This document shows positions 23,716 through 33,134 of a stretch of 64,000 bases of DNA, in pieces. A program made the position numbers and the translations under genes. Under the pieces are notes generated by a model. That model made no database searches. It had not been told where the DNA came from and saw only the letters and a program-made list of their open reading frames with translations. Every line of letters starts with the position of its first letter. Position 1 is the stretch's first letter. Source of the DNA: G963678445 sp963678445 (GTDB taxonomy: Bacteria > Hydrogenedentota > Hydrogenedentia > Hydrogenedentales > G963678445); NCBI GenBank assembly GCA_963678445.1, contig OY782877.1, forward strand, positions 62,001 through 126,000, given 5' to 3'.

Positions 23716-25116
23716 TTACATAGCTAAACGTGTATCTTTTGCTTCGGATTCATCGGGATGATCTGAAATTTCCAATTGGTCCATTTTATATTTCAGGATA
23801 CGGCGCGTAGTACCCAAAAGCTGCGCCGCTTGTGACTGTACATAATCGCACCGCTCCAATGCACGCCGTATCAGATGATGTTCCAAGCGCCGTGTAGCTT
23901 CCTGGAGGGGCAATCCGTTGAATTCATCCAGATAGGATATTTGTGCTGGTGCTTCGGAGGGTAGAATGCCATCAAGGTATTCCGGACGGATAATCGTCTC
24001 GTTTCCGTAGCATACCAGTAAGCGTTCGACCGCATTCTCCAGTTCCCGTACGTTTCCCGGCCAGGAATAGGAGGTTAATCTCGCCATGGCGCGTGGTGCA
24101 CATTCGCTGATGCGTGAGTTGACGCGGGGACCGTGTTTGGCGATGAAATGCGCAACCAGTTTGGGAATATCTTCACGACGTTTTACGAGGGGCGGCATTT
24201 CGATCGGGAGTACGTTGATGCGATAGAAGAGGTCTTCGCGAAAGAATCCATCCTTAATTGCCTGGGCAAAGTTGCGGTTGGTGGCGCAAATGAAGCGTGT
24301 GTCGATTTGGATAAGTTTGGAACCGCCTACGGCGTAAAAGCAATTATCCTGCAAGACACGCAATAGGCGCGATTGCGCCTCCAAGGGCATCTCCCCGATT
24401 TCATCGAGAAAAAGTGTTCCCCCATCGGCAACTTTCATCTTGCCGATACGGTTTTCCGTTGCACCAGTAAAAGCGCCTTTCACATGCCCGAACAATTCGC
24501 TTTCTACGAGATTGTTGGGAATTGCACAGCAGGAAATGGGGACATAGGGGCCTTTCTTTCGTATACTTCCATAGTGTATAGAGCGGGCGAGTACATCTTT
24601 CCCCGTACCGGTTTGGCCGGTAATCAAGACGGTGGAATCCACCTCCATCGCACGCGTCGCCTTGGTCAGGGCCTGCATCAGGGCAGGTGAATCGCCAACA
24701 ATGTTTTCAAAGCCCGCCGCGCCTTGTTCACGCAATGCGGTTAGCTCTCGTTTCTCCGAAAAATCCTCCAGGATGCGCTTCACCAGACGCCTCAGTTCTT
24801 CGATATCAAAGGGTTTGATAACAAAATCATGTGCGCCGCATTTGAGCACTTTCACTGCCATCTCGACCGAGTTGGAGGCTGTCACCACAATTACGGGCGT
24901 GGATTCGCCTCGTTCCTGCAGGGTGTTGAGAAAATCGAGTCCCGACATGCCCGGCATGGTCAAGTCCAGGAGAATAAGATCCACGTATTGCTTTTCCAAC
25001 ATGGCCAACGCTTGGGAAGCGCCTTCGGCAAGCAGTACTTTGTAGTGTTCCTGTAGGGTGATCCGATAGGATTCACGCACGCTCAGTTCGTCATCAATCG
25101 CTAGGATGGTTTGCAT
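23716..25116 (-). CDS. Sigma-54-dependent response regulator (NtrC family)
   Basis: A 466-residue regulator. Residues 1-120 are a receiver with phospho-acceptor D51 in LILLDLTMPG and Lys in VIKPF. An AAA+ sigma-54 activation domain follows: Walker A GQTGTGKD, the GAFTGA loop in HVKGAFTGATENR, and Walker B GGTLFLDEIGEM. The C-terminus is a Fis-type HTH (AAQLLGTTRRILKYKMDQLE). The ATG at 25116 has AGGAAA seven bases upstream and lies 23 bases inside the end of the kinase-like gene, so translation is probably coupled. It would activate sigma-54 promoters on a signal from the kinases encoded upstream. Its targets are unknown. Confidence 0.92.
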   Translation of the reverse strand: MQTILAIDDELSVRESYRITLQEHYKVLLAEGASQALAMLEKQYVDLILLDLTMPGMSGLDFLNTLQERGESTPVIVVTASNSVEMAVKVLKCGAHDFVIKPFDIEELRRLVKRILEDFSEKRELTALREQGAAGFENIVGDSPALMQALTKATRAMEVDSTVLITGQTGTGKDVLARSIHYGSIRKKGPYVPISCCAIPNNLVESELFGHVKGAFTGATENRIGKMKVADGGTLFLDEIGEMPLEAQSRLLRVLQDNCFYAVGGSKLIQIDTRFICATNRNFAQAIKDGFFREDLFYRINVLPIEMPPLVKRREDIPKLVAHFIAKHGPRVNSRISECAPRAMARLTSYSWPGNVRELENAVERLLVCYGNETIIRPEYLDGILPSEAPAQISYLDEFNGLPLQEATRRLEHHLIRRALERCDYVQSQAAQLLGTTRRILKYKMDQLEISDHPDESEAKDTRLAM

Positions 25117-27079
25117 GGCCATTTCCTGTAGATACGTTTGCGTCAGCGGTTTCAAAGACAGGTACGTTAAAAATAAACGTACTCCCTCCCAGCGCACTTT
25201 CACCTAGTTTCAAATTACCGCGGTGCTGTCGTGCAATTCGATCCGCCGCGGTAAGCCCCAGCCCCATCCCCTGCTCTCGTGTACTGAAAAAGGGTAAAAA
25301 AACTAATTCTTTGTTGTTCTCATCTATTCCTGAACCGGTATCGGAAATAGAAACTTCCATATGATCCTCATTCTTGCGCGTCTTTACGGCCAGTTCTCCC
25401 CCCGCTGGCATGGATTCAATCGCATTTTGTACGATGTTGTGAATGGCCTGTGCGAAGTAGATGGGATCTATCTCGGCGTAGGTGATATCGGCGTCGTAAT
25501 CGGTATCCAGCTCAATGGTGTGCTCGGCCAACTCTTCCTCAAAACGCTGTACAACCTCCTGCAACGTAGCATTAACATCGCAGCGTTCCATCACCAACTC
25601 CGGACTACTGGAAAATTCGAACAACGTCTCCACTACTTTGTTGATTCGGTCGACTTCCTGTTGCACCACCCCGCTGAACGATTCCCGAAAATCTTCGGAA
25701 TCATATTTGCGTGGTAGTAATTGGGCAAAGGTGTTAATCGCCACCATCGGATTCTTTATTTCCTGCGCTACTCGGGAAGCTAAATATCCCCAGAAGGGAC
25801 TTTCACCAACGGTATCTCCTCCAGGAATTTCTGGTGCAACGTTGAATGTAAGAACGATGCCGGTTTCCTGCATGGGTTGTGCATGCACATGCAGAAAAAG
25901 GCCTGTAGCATGATCTTGCACATTGGTACTACGATGCGGTGAGTTATCCAGCAAGGCTCGTAGAGCAACATCGGCAAAGCCGGAGCCCAGTCGTTGTATG
26001 CTTTTTCCAACCAGCGAGGCGGGTGCGAGGTGTAAGAGCTTTGCAGCATGTGCGTTGATAAAGGTAATCGTTTTATCCGCCGCCATATACACCACCCCTG
26101 TGTGCAGATGTTCCAGAATCTGCAGGTGCTGCTGCTTTTGTGCAACGGCGTGCGAGGTCATTGTAATGCGTTCGAAGGTATTGGAAGCAGATCGGGTCAG
26201 TAGGGTGAACAATTCGCGTTCATCTGCTGTGTACCCCACGCCAGACGCTTTTTCACCAATGATCAAGGCGCCGTATACCCGTCCTCCGTGCAACAAGGGA
26301 GCTGCCAGACGTGCTTCCATCACCTGTAGTTGTTTTAAAACTGCTTTTAGCGCTGCGTAATCGTCTACAGATACCTCAAGCGCCTGTCGGTCGAGTAGAC
26401 AGGCATGTTCATCAAACCAGCGCATCAAACCGGTCGTATAGTTAAATTGAAGCGTTTGCTCCAGGTCCTTGGGCATGCCAATATGCGCCACGATATCCAG
26501 GCGTCCCTCTGCTTCCAGAATGACGGCGCAACGCATCGTATCAAAAACATCGCTAAGCAGCTCTGCGAGGCTTTGTGCCAGTCGGGAAGGATCATGGGTA
26601 AGTAAGGCAGCACGGTTCATCCAGCGCAGGACCATTTTATGCTGCATGAATGCGGCTTGCGCCTGCGTTCCCTGTACGTCTTCAGGGAGGGAAGGAAGTG
26701 GTGGCGTTTTGGTCATGGCAGACGCAGACACGGGCTGCTTTAAGCGTGTTATCACTTCATAAAAAGATTCGTAGTGGAAGGGTTTTGAAAAGACATGGGA
26801 AACCCCTTCACGCAACCATTGCGCATGCACCAAAGGATCTGTATGGGGGGTAAATAGCAGTACAGGGGTCTGAGGGGCCAACGACCTTAGGGTGGCGAGG
26901 GCCTGATAGCCCCACTTGGTGACATCATCTAAAAGAATTGCATCGGCTTGTAATGCTGTAAGGCGTCGCTCTGCCTGCATAGGGGAGGATTCTAGCAGTA
27001 AAAGATCCGAAGGTGGCAACGTGGCACGCAAGGCCTCACACAAGGAGGTGTCTTCGGCTATAACCAGGAAAACATTCAT
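25094..27079 (-). CDS. Histidine-kinase-like protein lacking the phospho-accepting His (pseudokinase)
   Basis: A 661-residue soluble protein. Residues 1-112 are a degenerate receiver (AILLDDVTKWGYQ, FSKPF). A GAF domain (about 165-320) and a PAS domain (about 325-420) follow. The dimerisation helix reads ASRVAQEIKNPMVAINTF: the H-box His is Gln, Q439 (codon CAG). The ATPase domain keeps its N-box (IVQNAIES), G1 (DTGSGID) and G2 (GMGLGLTAAD), so it may still bind ATP. I infer a regulator of the neighbouring intact kinase rather than a phosphate donor, though a heterodimer that phosphorylates in trans is possible. It overlaps that kinase gene by four bases (ATGA). Confidence 0.88.
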   Translation of the reverse strand: MNVFLVIAEDTSLCEALRATLPPSDLLLLESSPMQAERRLTALQADAILLDDVTKWGYQALATLRSLAPQTPVLLFTPHTDPLVHAQWLREGVSHVFSKPFHYESFYEVITRLKQPVSASAMTKTPPLPSLPEDVQGTQAQAAFMQHKMVLRWMNRAALLTHDPSRLAQSLAELLSDVFDTMRCAVILEAEGRLDIVAHIGMPKDLEQTLQFNYTTGLMRWFDEHACLLDRQALEVSVDDYAALKAVLKQLQVMEARLAAPLLHGGRVYGALIIGEKASGVGYTADERELFTLLTRSASNTFERITMTSHAVAQKQQHLQILEHLHTGVVYMAADKTITFINAHAAKLLHLAPASLVGKSIQRLGSGFADVALRALLDNSPHRSTNVQDHATGLFLHVHAQPMQETGIVLTFNVAPEIPGGDTVGESPFWGYLASRVAQEIKNPMVAINTFAQLLPRKYDSEDFRESFSGVVQQEVDRINKVVETLFEFSSSPELVMERCDVNATLQEVVQRFEEELAEHTIELDTDYDADITYAEIDPIYFAQAIHNIVQNAIESMPAGGELAVKTRKNEDHMEVSISDTGSGIDENNKELVFLPFFSTREQGMGLGLTAADRIARQHRGNLKLGESALGGSTFIFNVPVFETADANVSTGNGHANHPSD

Positions 27080-29595
27080 GCGTTGACCCTTTCAGCGGAT
27101 TCCGCAGCATTGATAAGGGGGAAAGTAACGGTGAACGTGGTGCCGGTGCCTGGCGTACTTGTAACATCTATCTGCCCACCATGTTCCAAGACAATACCGT
27201 GGACAACCGAAAGTCCCAAGCCACTACCATCGGCTTTGGTGGTAAAAAATGGATTAAACAGGTGGTCGATATTTTCCGAAGGAATCCCAATACCTGTATC
27301 TGTCACGGCTACCTTTGCGCATGGCACTTCAAACAAGGTGGCACCACCCGATGTAGGTAATCGATCCTGTGTATACTGCAGTTCAATAGCCAGACGACGC
27401 TCTTCACTTTCTTTCAGCGCATCCACAGCATTCAAAACCAAATTGAGAAAAACCTGGTGTAATTGCTGATCATCAGCAACAATTTCGTAGTTTTCCTCTG
27501 GATACACCGTATTTACTTCTATGCATGATTTTCGTGTTTGATTTTCTACTAATGCCAATACATCGCGGATGATTTTGTGGAGATAACGAGGCACAAAGCG
27601 TACGGGTTTTGGACGGGCGAAATCGAGCAGGCGGCTTACAATACGATCTATGCGTTGCACTTCTGGTGGAACTATGGCGGTGAAGGTGTTCCTAAAATCT
27701 GCATCCTGAAAGCGCTCTGGTAATAGTTGGGTAAAGGTCTTAATCGATTGTAGCGGGTTTTTGATTTCGTGCGCCATCCCCGCTGCCAACGTGCCGATTG
27801 AAGAAAGACGATCGGCGCGTTGCACATTGGATTCCAAGCGTTTAATCTGCGTCATGTTATATAAGAGTACCATTGCACCGATAGGCGTATTGTCAGCGGT
27901 ACTGAAAGCGGAAGCGGACATTGCGATGGGAATGTTTTCACCATCTATACCTGTGATGACAGCCTCCACATCATTCATACCTTGATTGTCGGCCAGGGTG
28001 CGTCGCAGCATTTCAGCGACATGTTCTTCCAACATCTCTAAAGAGTCGCCTGGCGTATGCGCGCCTAATATAGAAATAGCTTCTTGATTGATAGTCGTAA
28101 TAATGCCGTTGGGATCGACGGCAATCACGCCACCTCGCATGTTACTCATGATGCGTTCAAGATGCAGGTTGAGGGCCTCAAGTTTACGGTATAAACGCGC
28201 ATTCTCTATTGCGGTAGCCATTGGACCGGCAATGGTGGAAAAGACTTCCACGTCTTCGTGGATATAGATATCGTCTGTCCGTTTTTTCCCCAAGACAAGA
28301 AGTCCGACTACGCCCGATGTGGTTCGAAGCGGCGTGAGCACAAAGGCGTTGAGTTCTGCAAGATGCTCGGCCAGTCGGACACGCTCTGGCGTAGGTCGTC
28401 CATGTAACAACTCTTCCAGAAGAATGGGTTCGGGATGCTCGCGCACATATTCGATTAAAAAATCATGATTGATACTGTGGTAGGGCTGATCGTCTTGCTG
28501 TGTCGTATACTCCGTCACCAGCACACCGGGGTCCGAGTCGCTGACTAGCAGTACTTTGATACGCGGCACCCCCAGTGTTTGCCGTAATTCTTGGGCGATA
28601 TCAGACAAAAGTTCGTCCAATAGCATCGTTTGGCTGGCGATTCGCGTAATCCGCTCAATCAGCGCGCGTGCATTATAGCGCCGATGCAAAATGATGCGAT
28701 TGAGCAACAGTTGTACACGCTCTTTGAGCGGTTGCAGGAGCAATACGATAATCAGAGATGCGAGCAATGTCGTGACAAAGGCATTGCTAACACTGCTGTG
28801 ACTAAAAAGCCAGTGCACGAGGGAAACCGTGCTAAGAAAGGTGGCCATAACAAAGCTTGTCGTGACAACATATACCGTTGTGCGCGAAACAATGACCAGA
28901 ATATCTAACAGATGGTAACGGATCATAGAGTAAGCCAGCCCGACCATCATAATCAGCAGGAAGCAGGGACCGTATACCTCCATATCCCCAATATGAAGCA
29001 ACGGAGCAACTACATTGGTAATCGAAGCAAACACGGTCAGCGCCAGGAAACTTAACGTAACATGCTCTACCTGGCGGCGTTGTATCCCCGTCGTGCTTTT
29101 CAGTTTTGCTACCAGGTTGGCCACTGAAAATCCCATAGAAAGGATAATCAAGAGAAGGTAGCCCAACATAAGCGGACCGTAGCGTGCTAAAGGAGGACGA
29201 TCGGGAAAAACAGTTAGTGTCTCTAGATACCAAGGGGAAAAAACGCCCACGGCTACGGCTACTGCGCCTGCATAAAGCAGAACGGAAACCGTACGAATCC
29301 CTTCATAGCGTTGATAGGGAAAATAAGCCAGAAACTGGTAAAAATTCGCAGGTAAAAATGCCGACACCATAAAGGTAAGCAGAAGACAGAAACGTGCTTT
29401 TTCGTCGACGTGCGCATGGATGATGCATAAAACGCCAATGGCCCACAGCGCCAGGTTGATGGTTAACACGCCAAACATGCGGTGGGTACGTTTCCATGGA
29501 TTGGTAAACAGCACCAGCGCCCCAAGCACACCGCTGAAGACAATTGCCAGCGAGAGCAAAAGGGTGGGCAGTAATGTGTTTGTCAATCCTTGCAT
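27076..29595 (-). CDS. Membrane sensor histidine kinase (7TM-GAF-PAS-HisKA-HATPase)
   Basis: An 839-residue kinase. Residues 1-300 hold eight to nine hydrophobic helices of the His-kinase N-terminal 7TM type, as in PrsK of exosortase systems. A GAF domain (about 325-470) and a PAS domain (about 480-590) follow, then HisKA with H609 in AAGMAHEIKNPL, and an ATPase domain with N-box LNLVLNAVDA, DTGIGIP and GSGLGLSVV. All catalytic motifs look intact. It starts one base after the ketosynthase-like gene's stop and overlaps the pseudokinase. No exosortase or PEP-CTERM gene is in the window, so the PrsK likeness is architectural only. Confidence 0.9.
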   Translation of the reverse strand: MQGLTNTLLPTLLLSLAIVFSGVLGALVLFTNPWKRTHRMFGVLTINLALWAIGVLCIIHAHVDEKARFCLLLTFMVSAFLPANFYQFLAYFPYQRYEGIRTVSVLLYAGAVAVAVGVFSPWYLETLTVFPDRPPLARYGPLMLGYLLLIILSMGFSVANLVAKLKSTTGIQRRQVEHVTLSFLALTVFASITNVVAPLLHIGDMEVYGPCFLLIMMVGLAYSMIRYHLLDILVIVSRTTVYVVTTSFVMATFLSTVSLVHWLFSHSSVSNAFVTTLLASLIIVLLLQPLKERVQLLLNRIILHRRYNARALIERITRIASQTMLLDELLSDIAQELRQTLGVPRIKVLLVSDSDPGVLVTEYTTQQDDQPYHSINHDFLIEYVREHPEPILLEELLHGRPTPERVRLAEHLAELNAFVLTPLRTTSGVVGLLVLGKKRTDDIYIHEDVEVFSTIAGPMATAIENARLYRKLEALNLHLERIMSNMRGGVIAVDPNGIITTINQEAISILGAHTPGDSLEMLEEHVAEMLRRTLADNQGMNDVEAVITGIDGENIPIAMSASAFSTADNTPIGAMVLLYNMTQIKRLESNVQRADRLSSIGTLAAGMAHEIKNPLQSIKTFTQLLPERFQDADFRNTFTAIVPPEVQRIDRIVSRLLDFARPKPVRFVPRYLHKIIRDVLALVENQTRKSCIEVNTVYPEENYEIVADDQQLHQVFLNLVLNAVDALKESEERRLAIELQYTQDRLPTSGGATLFEVPCAKVAVTDTGIGIPSENIDHLFNPFFTTKADGSGLGLSVVHGIVLEHGGQIDVTSTPGTGTTFTVTFPLINAAESAERVNA

Positions 29596-30852
29596 TTAGG
29601 CCACCTGTCGAAGAACTACGGCGCTATGCGTACCGCCAAAACTCATTGCAGTTACCATCGCTGCTTTGACATCGTTTATCCGTGCATGGCGCGGCACATA
29701 ATCCAGATCGCATGCGGGATCGGCTATCTCAAAATTCACATTGGGCTGCACCACGCCTTCATTCAAATTCTGCAAACCCGCCGCCAAGCCCATGAGACCA
29801 CCTGCCGCATAAGATTGCCCCAGCATGGATTTGACCGCACATACTGGAATGCGATAGGCGTGAGGACCGAAAACGCGTTTATACGCCTGTGTTTCACAGC
29901 GGTCATACATCTCCAGCGAGACGCCATGGGCTTGTATGGTGTCGATTTCGTGGGGATTCATCCCAGCGTTCTCCAGCGAGGCTTGCATGGCACGCGAGAG
30001 GGCATCGCCCTCCTTTTCCAGGATCAAAGGATTATGGCCCTCTGCAGCGGAACCAACGCCCGCAACCTCTCCCAGAATCCGCGCACCACGCGCCTGTGCT
30101 TTATCTGCACGTTCTAATACGACTACACAAGCGCCTTCGCTTAGCACGATACCGTCGCGTCCACGATCAAAGGGACGCATGGCCTTTTCTGGTTCGGAAT
30201 TACGTTTGGACAATATGCCCAGCGAACATGCGGTCACAAATGAGGATAGGAATAAAGGGGACTCGGTAGCGCCAACCACCGCGGCATCGGCGTTGCCAAG
30301 ACGCAGCTGCGTCACGCCCCAGCCAAGCACATCTAAACCTGTCGCGCACCCACTGGCAATGGTGATCGCGGGACCTTTCAAGCCCAGGGAAATCCCTGCA
30401 TGCACAGTTGCAGAATGCCCGGCAAATGCAGAGGAGGCAAATTTGCTGACCTTTTTGTATCCCCCTGAATTGTACGCATCGACCTGCCCCTGATATGCTT
30501 CATCTGGCGAGCCGATACTGGTGCCTATCGCCACCGCTACCCGTTCGGATGGATAGTTTGCCTGGGCCAACTCCGCATCCTCTGCCGCAAGGCGCGCACT
30601 CGCTACCCCTTGGTGCACATGGCGATGCCAGCGCTTCACTACCACCTTCTTCATAAAATCTTCAGGCGAAAAATCTTTAAGTTCTCCCCCTATCTGACAG
30701 GGTAAATCGGATGCGTCAAAACGGGTAAGCGCAGCAATACCAGATTGTCCTGTACGCAACGCATCCCAGAACGCACGGCGTCCCAAACCGTTGCACGCCA
30801 GAACGCCCAAGCCAGTTATGACCACAGGTTGATAGTGTCGTTCCGCTTGCAT
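29596..30852 (-). CDS. Beta-ketoacyl-ACP synthase (FabF-like) with one catalytic His replaced
   Basis: A 418-residue thiolase-fold condensing enzyme. The nucleophile Cys is C169 in ITIASGCATGLDV, and the first catalytic His is H309 in IQAHGVSLEMYD. The second His, normally in KSxxGHxxGAAG, is Gln (Q346) in KSMLGQSYAAGG; the Lys (K341) is kept. A single substitution of this kind could weaken malonyl decarboxylation. The enzyme extends acyl chains or serves a secondary pathway; no ACP or other fatty-acid gene is nearby. I chose the ATG at 30852 with AAGGA 11 bases upstream; the frame stays open through the repeat to 31029, but that extension is not family-like. Confidence 0.82.
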   Translation of the reverse strand: MQAERHYQPVVITGLGVLACNGLGRRAFWDALRTGQSGIAALTRFDASDLPCQIGGELKDFSPEDFMKKVVVKRWHRHVHQGVASARLAAEDAELAQANYPSERVAVAIGTSIGSPDEAYQGQVDAYNSGGYKKVSKFASSAFAGHSATVHAGISLGLKGPAITIASGCATGLDVLGWGVTQLRLGNADAAVVGATESPLFLSSFVTACSLGILSKRNSEPEKAMRPFDRGRDGIVLSEGACVVVLERADKAQARGARILGEVAGVGSAAEGHNPLILEKEGDALSRAMQASLENAGMNPHEIDTIQAHGVSLEMYDRCETQAYKRVFGPHAYRIPVCAVKSMLGQSYAAGGLMGLAAGLQNLNEGVVQPNVNFEIADPACDLDYVPRHARINDVKAAMVTAMSFGGTHSAVVLRQVA

Positions 30853-30939
30853 ATTCCCCAAATCCTTCATCGCGATTCTTACGCTGTTCCAACGCCAAGG
30901 TAAGCAAAGGTAAAAACAGAAAAAGTCGTCCTTGCTTCT

Positions 30940-31070
30940 TGTAGTGACCGTAAAATTTCGTTTTCGATGACAATGCTCTCTGTTTTCAAATGTACAAGTA
31001 CCCAGTGGTCCAGCGACCACAAAAAGCAAGAGGTCTGCTTCTTAGCAACCCTGGGCATTACAAAACGTTG
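30940..31070 (-). repeat. Dispersed hairpin repeat, copy E (rearranged)
   Basis: On the minus strand, 31070 to 31005 reads TTTTGTAATGCCCAGGGTTG, then ACCTCTTGC and the perfect hairpin GTGGTC-GCTG-GACCAC. A second block at 30940-30972 carries the GTGAC and ATTTCG...GATGACAA pieces. It separates the radical-SAM-like gene from the ketosynthase gene; 30853-31158 holds nothing else. Confidence 0.65.
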
Positions 31071-31158
31071 TTTCCAAAACGCTGCTCAGGGTGCCAAGAC
31101 AAAGCAGCTCAAACTCGGGTTTTCGGTAAAACTTTGGGGTAAACGATACACTGCAGCG

Positions 31159-32850
31159 TCAGTTTCCGACCGCTGCCAAAAATGAGGAGAACGGACGAAA
31201 GACAACCTGGTTTTTTGTGCGAGCGGCTTTGCAATTAAAGGCGCTCAGACACTTAGCCAGCCCTTCTGCGTCAAAGGTAAACAACATACGTTCCAGCGCA
31301 TGTGTATAGTGCTCTACATCTCCCTCATGCCCCGTCACTCTTGCCATTAAGGCCCGACGCTCCGTCACCTGTGTCGCGATATGCAGTGCGCGGATTTCTT
31401 CTGAGAGGGTTTGCAACTCCGCTGCTACGCGGCCGCGCGACCACCCTGTCATCCGGTACGGTATATCAGGGGTAAGACGCTCAAACCAGCTGGGTGCTTC
31501 ATCCATTGCCGCAATCCACCGTGTATAGCGTCCATGATGCACGCGATAGCCATAGTGATTGGAATATTGGAACCAGGCGGAGAGCGGCGATAGCCATGGC
31601 GCACGCACAGGTGCAGCATTGGGGGTAGCGCGTTTCAAAACACGCAAGGTCTCGGCGCGGGTATGGTAATCATCCATCGGACAGGGGTAACAGAAGTTGG
31701 CTACTGTATATATGTCTGCATCACGAAGTGCATGCAACCCTTTCTCCAACTGCGTAACCCCAAATTTTCTACCATAAAAGTCTTCCAGCAACCGTTGGCT
31801 ACCCGTATCTGCCTGTAGTCCCATGGCCTGACAACCCGATTGAGCCAGGGTTTGCAGATGTACCGATTCCACATGACGTGCCTGCGCCGAACGACTGTAG
31901 GCAACATCCCAACCACGCGCCATGATTAAACTGGCAACGGCATCCATTTGCAATGCCGAGCTGGCCATGCCTTCTATATGGAAAACACGTCCTCCGCAGG
32001 TTCGGCCTATTTCCGCCACTTCCTCGCAAAGCATTCCGGGGGAACGCGTGCGCACTTTTTTCCCTTGTTGGCAGACACGCCCGAAGACCTCTTCTCCGCC
32101 CCCGCGTGTTTGTTCCAAAGAAAAAAGCAATGCTTTCTCGTCTCCACGCAGCGCTGGATAGAGCTGTGTGTCGTACTGAGGCAGGGACATGGCATCCAAG
32201 TCGTTACTCAATTCCACGGGAGTACAATAGACGCTGTCACGATCATAAAACGCCATATTGGGTACCTGGCGTAGCGTTTCCTCACACGAACACGACATTG
32301 CAACTTGCGGTAGCACCTGCTCCGGCTCTGCGAGGCAAACGCCATCTACCGTAGGTGCCGTCGCCGCCAGCATTGCCCCGCATTCTTCTGCATACGGACC
32401 AAAGAAAAACTGCTTTATCTCGGGACAAGCCTTTCGCAGCACTGCACTTACCGCACGCGTTTCAAAAAGCTCCAGGCGGGTATTGACTAAAAAAAAGACC
32501 ACATCCACCGGCAACGAAGCACGGATATCCTGTACAATCTCCCGACGCCACCGCTGACGATGTTGCTCAAAAAGTCCCTCTAAATGACGGTACTTACGAA
32601 AGCCCGAAAAACGTCCAAAAGGCGCACTGTGCGCACTCCCCTCCCACTGCTCTCCAAGGGCTCCTGCCGCTTCTCGAAATGCAGGAAAAGCAAAGCGATC
32701 GATCGACTGCAACGTACCATAATCCAGGATATGGGTACCATATCCTCTTTCGAGTAAAGCACTTGCAACTGTTGCCAATGCACGTTGTGGAAACAATGAT
32801 TCCAAGGTTAACGGCATTGCGGGAACATAGAGTAAAAGACTCCGACCCAT
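31159..32850 (-). CDS. B12-binding/radical-SAM-like protein without the cluster cysteines
   Basis: A 563-residue protein with the layout of B12-binding-domain radical SAM proteins: residues 1-200 form a cobalamin-binding-like Rossmann domain (FPQRALATVASALLERGYG, KQFFFGPYAEECGAML), and residues 215-420 a TIM-barrel region (LSNDLDAMSLPQYD, LLFSLEQTRGGG, GKKVRTRSP). Where the family has the CxxxCxxC cluster after S/TRG, this protein has TRGGGEEVFGRVC around R249, so no [4Fe-4S]-SAM site. The cobalamin motif DxHxxG is also not evident. It may be a catalytically dead or repurposed homologue. GGAG lies nine bases upstream of the ATG at 32850, and the upstream gap contains only a repeat copy. Confidence 0.72.
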   Translation of the reverse strand: MGRSLLLYVPAMPLTLESLFPQRALATVASALLERGYGTHILDYGTLQSIDRFAFPAFREAAGALGEQWEGSAHSAPFGRFSGFRKYRHLEGLFEQHRQRWRREIVQDIRASLPVDVVFFLVNTRLELFETRAVSAVLRKACPEIKQFFFGPYAEECGAMLAATAPTVDGVCLAEPEQVLPQVAMSCSCEETLRQVPNMAFYDRDSVYCTPVELSNDLDAMSLPQYDTQLYPALRGDEKALLFSLEQTRGGGEEVFGRVCQQGKKVRTRSPGMLCEEVAEIGRTCGGRVFHIEGMASSALQMDAVASLIMARGWDVAYSRSAQARHVESVHLQTLAQSGCQAMGLQADTGSQRLLEDFYGRKFGVTQLEKGLHALRDADIYTVANFCYPCPMDDYHTRAETLRVLKRATPNAAPVRAPWLSPLSAWFQYSNHYGYRVHHGRYTRWIAAMDEAPSWFERLTPDIPYRMTGWSRGRVAAELQTLSEEIRALHIATQVTERRALMARVTGHEGDVEHYTHALERMLFTFDAEGLAKCLSAFNCKAARTKNQVVFRPFSSFLAAVGN

Positions 32851-33029
32851 CGTTACTTTCTCCTATTTGCGACAAACGCATCGTCTGAGAAACATGAAAA
32901 GCAAACACTATATGTAGGCTTTTACATCACAAAAAACACTATATAACGGGTTGATAATAGCACGTCATCTATATCTATGCAAGCTTTAAAATTATACCCC
33001 TATATCTTGTATTTAGTAGGCATACTTTA

Positions 33030-33110
33030 GTGAATTAAATCTTGAAAGTTGTCATAAAAAACAAAAAATACCTTCTCCCTTCGTATTTTTTTCGGTTGCC
33101 ATAAGGTATT
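33030..33110 (+). repeat. Dispersed hairpin repeat, truncated copy F
   Basis: GTGAATTAAATCTTGAAAG then TTGTCATAAAAAAC matches the first third of the family. The rest differs and contains an ATACCTT...AAGGTAT inverted pair. It lies in the divergent gap before the glycosyltransferase. Confidence 0.6.
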
Positions 33111-33134
33111 GGGGAAACGTATACTCGCCCTGTT

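Noticed and set aside
27076..29595. Identity of the kinase as PrsK of an exosortase (PEP-CTERM) system
   Set aside because: The architecture is similar, but no exosortase or PEP-CTERM protein is present to support it.
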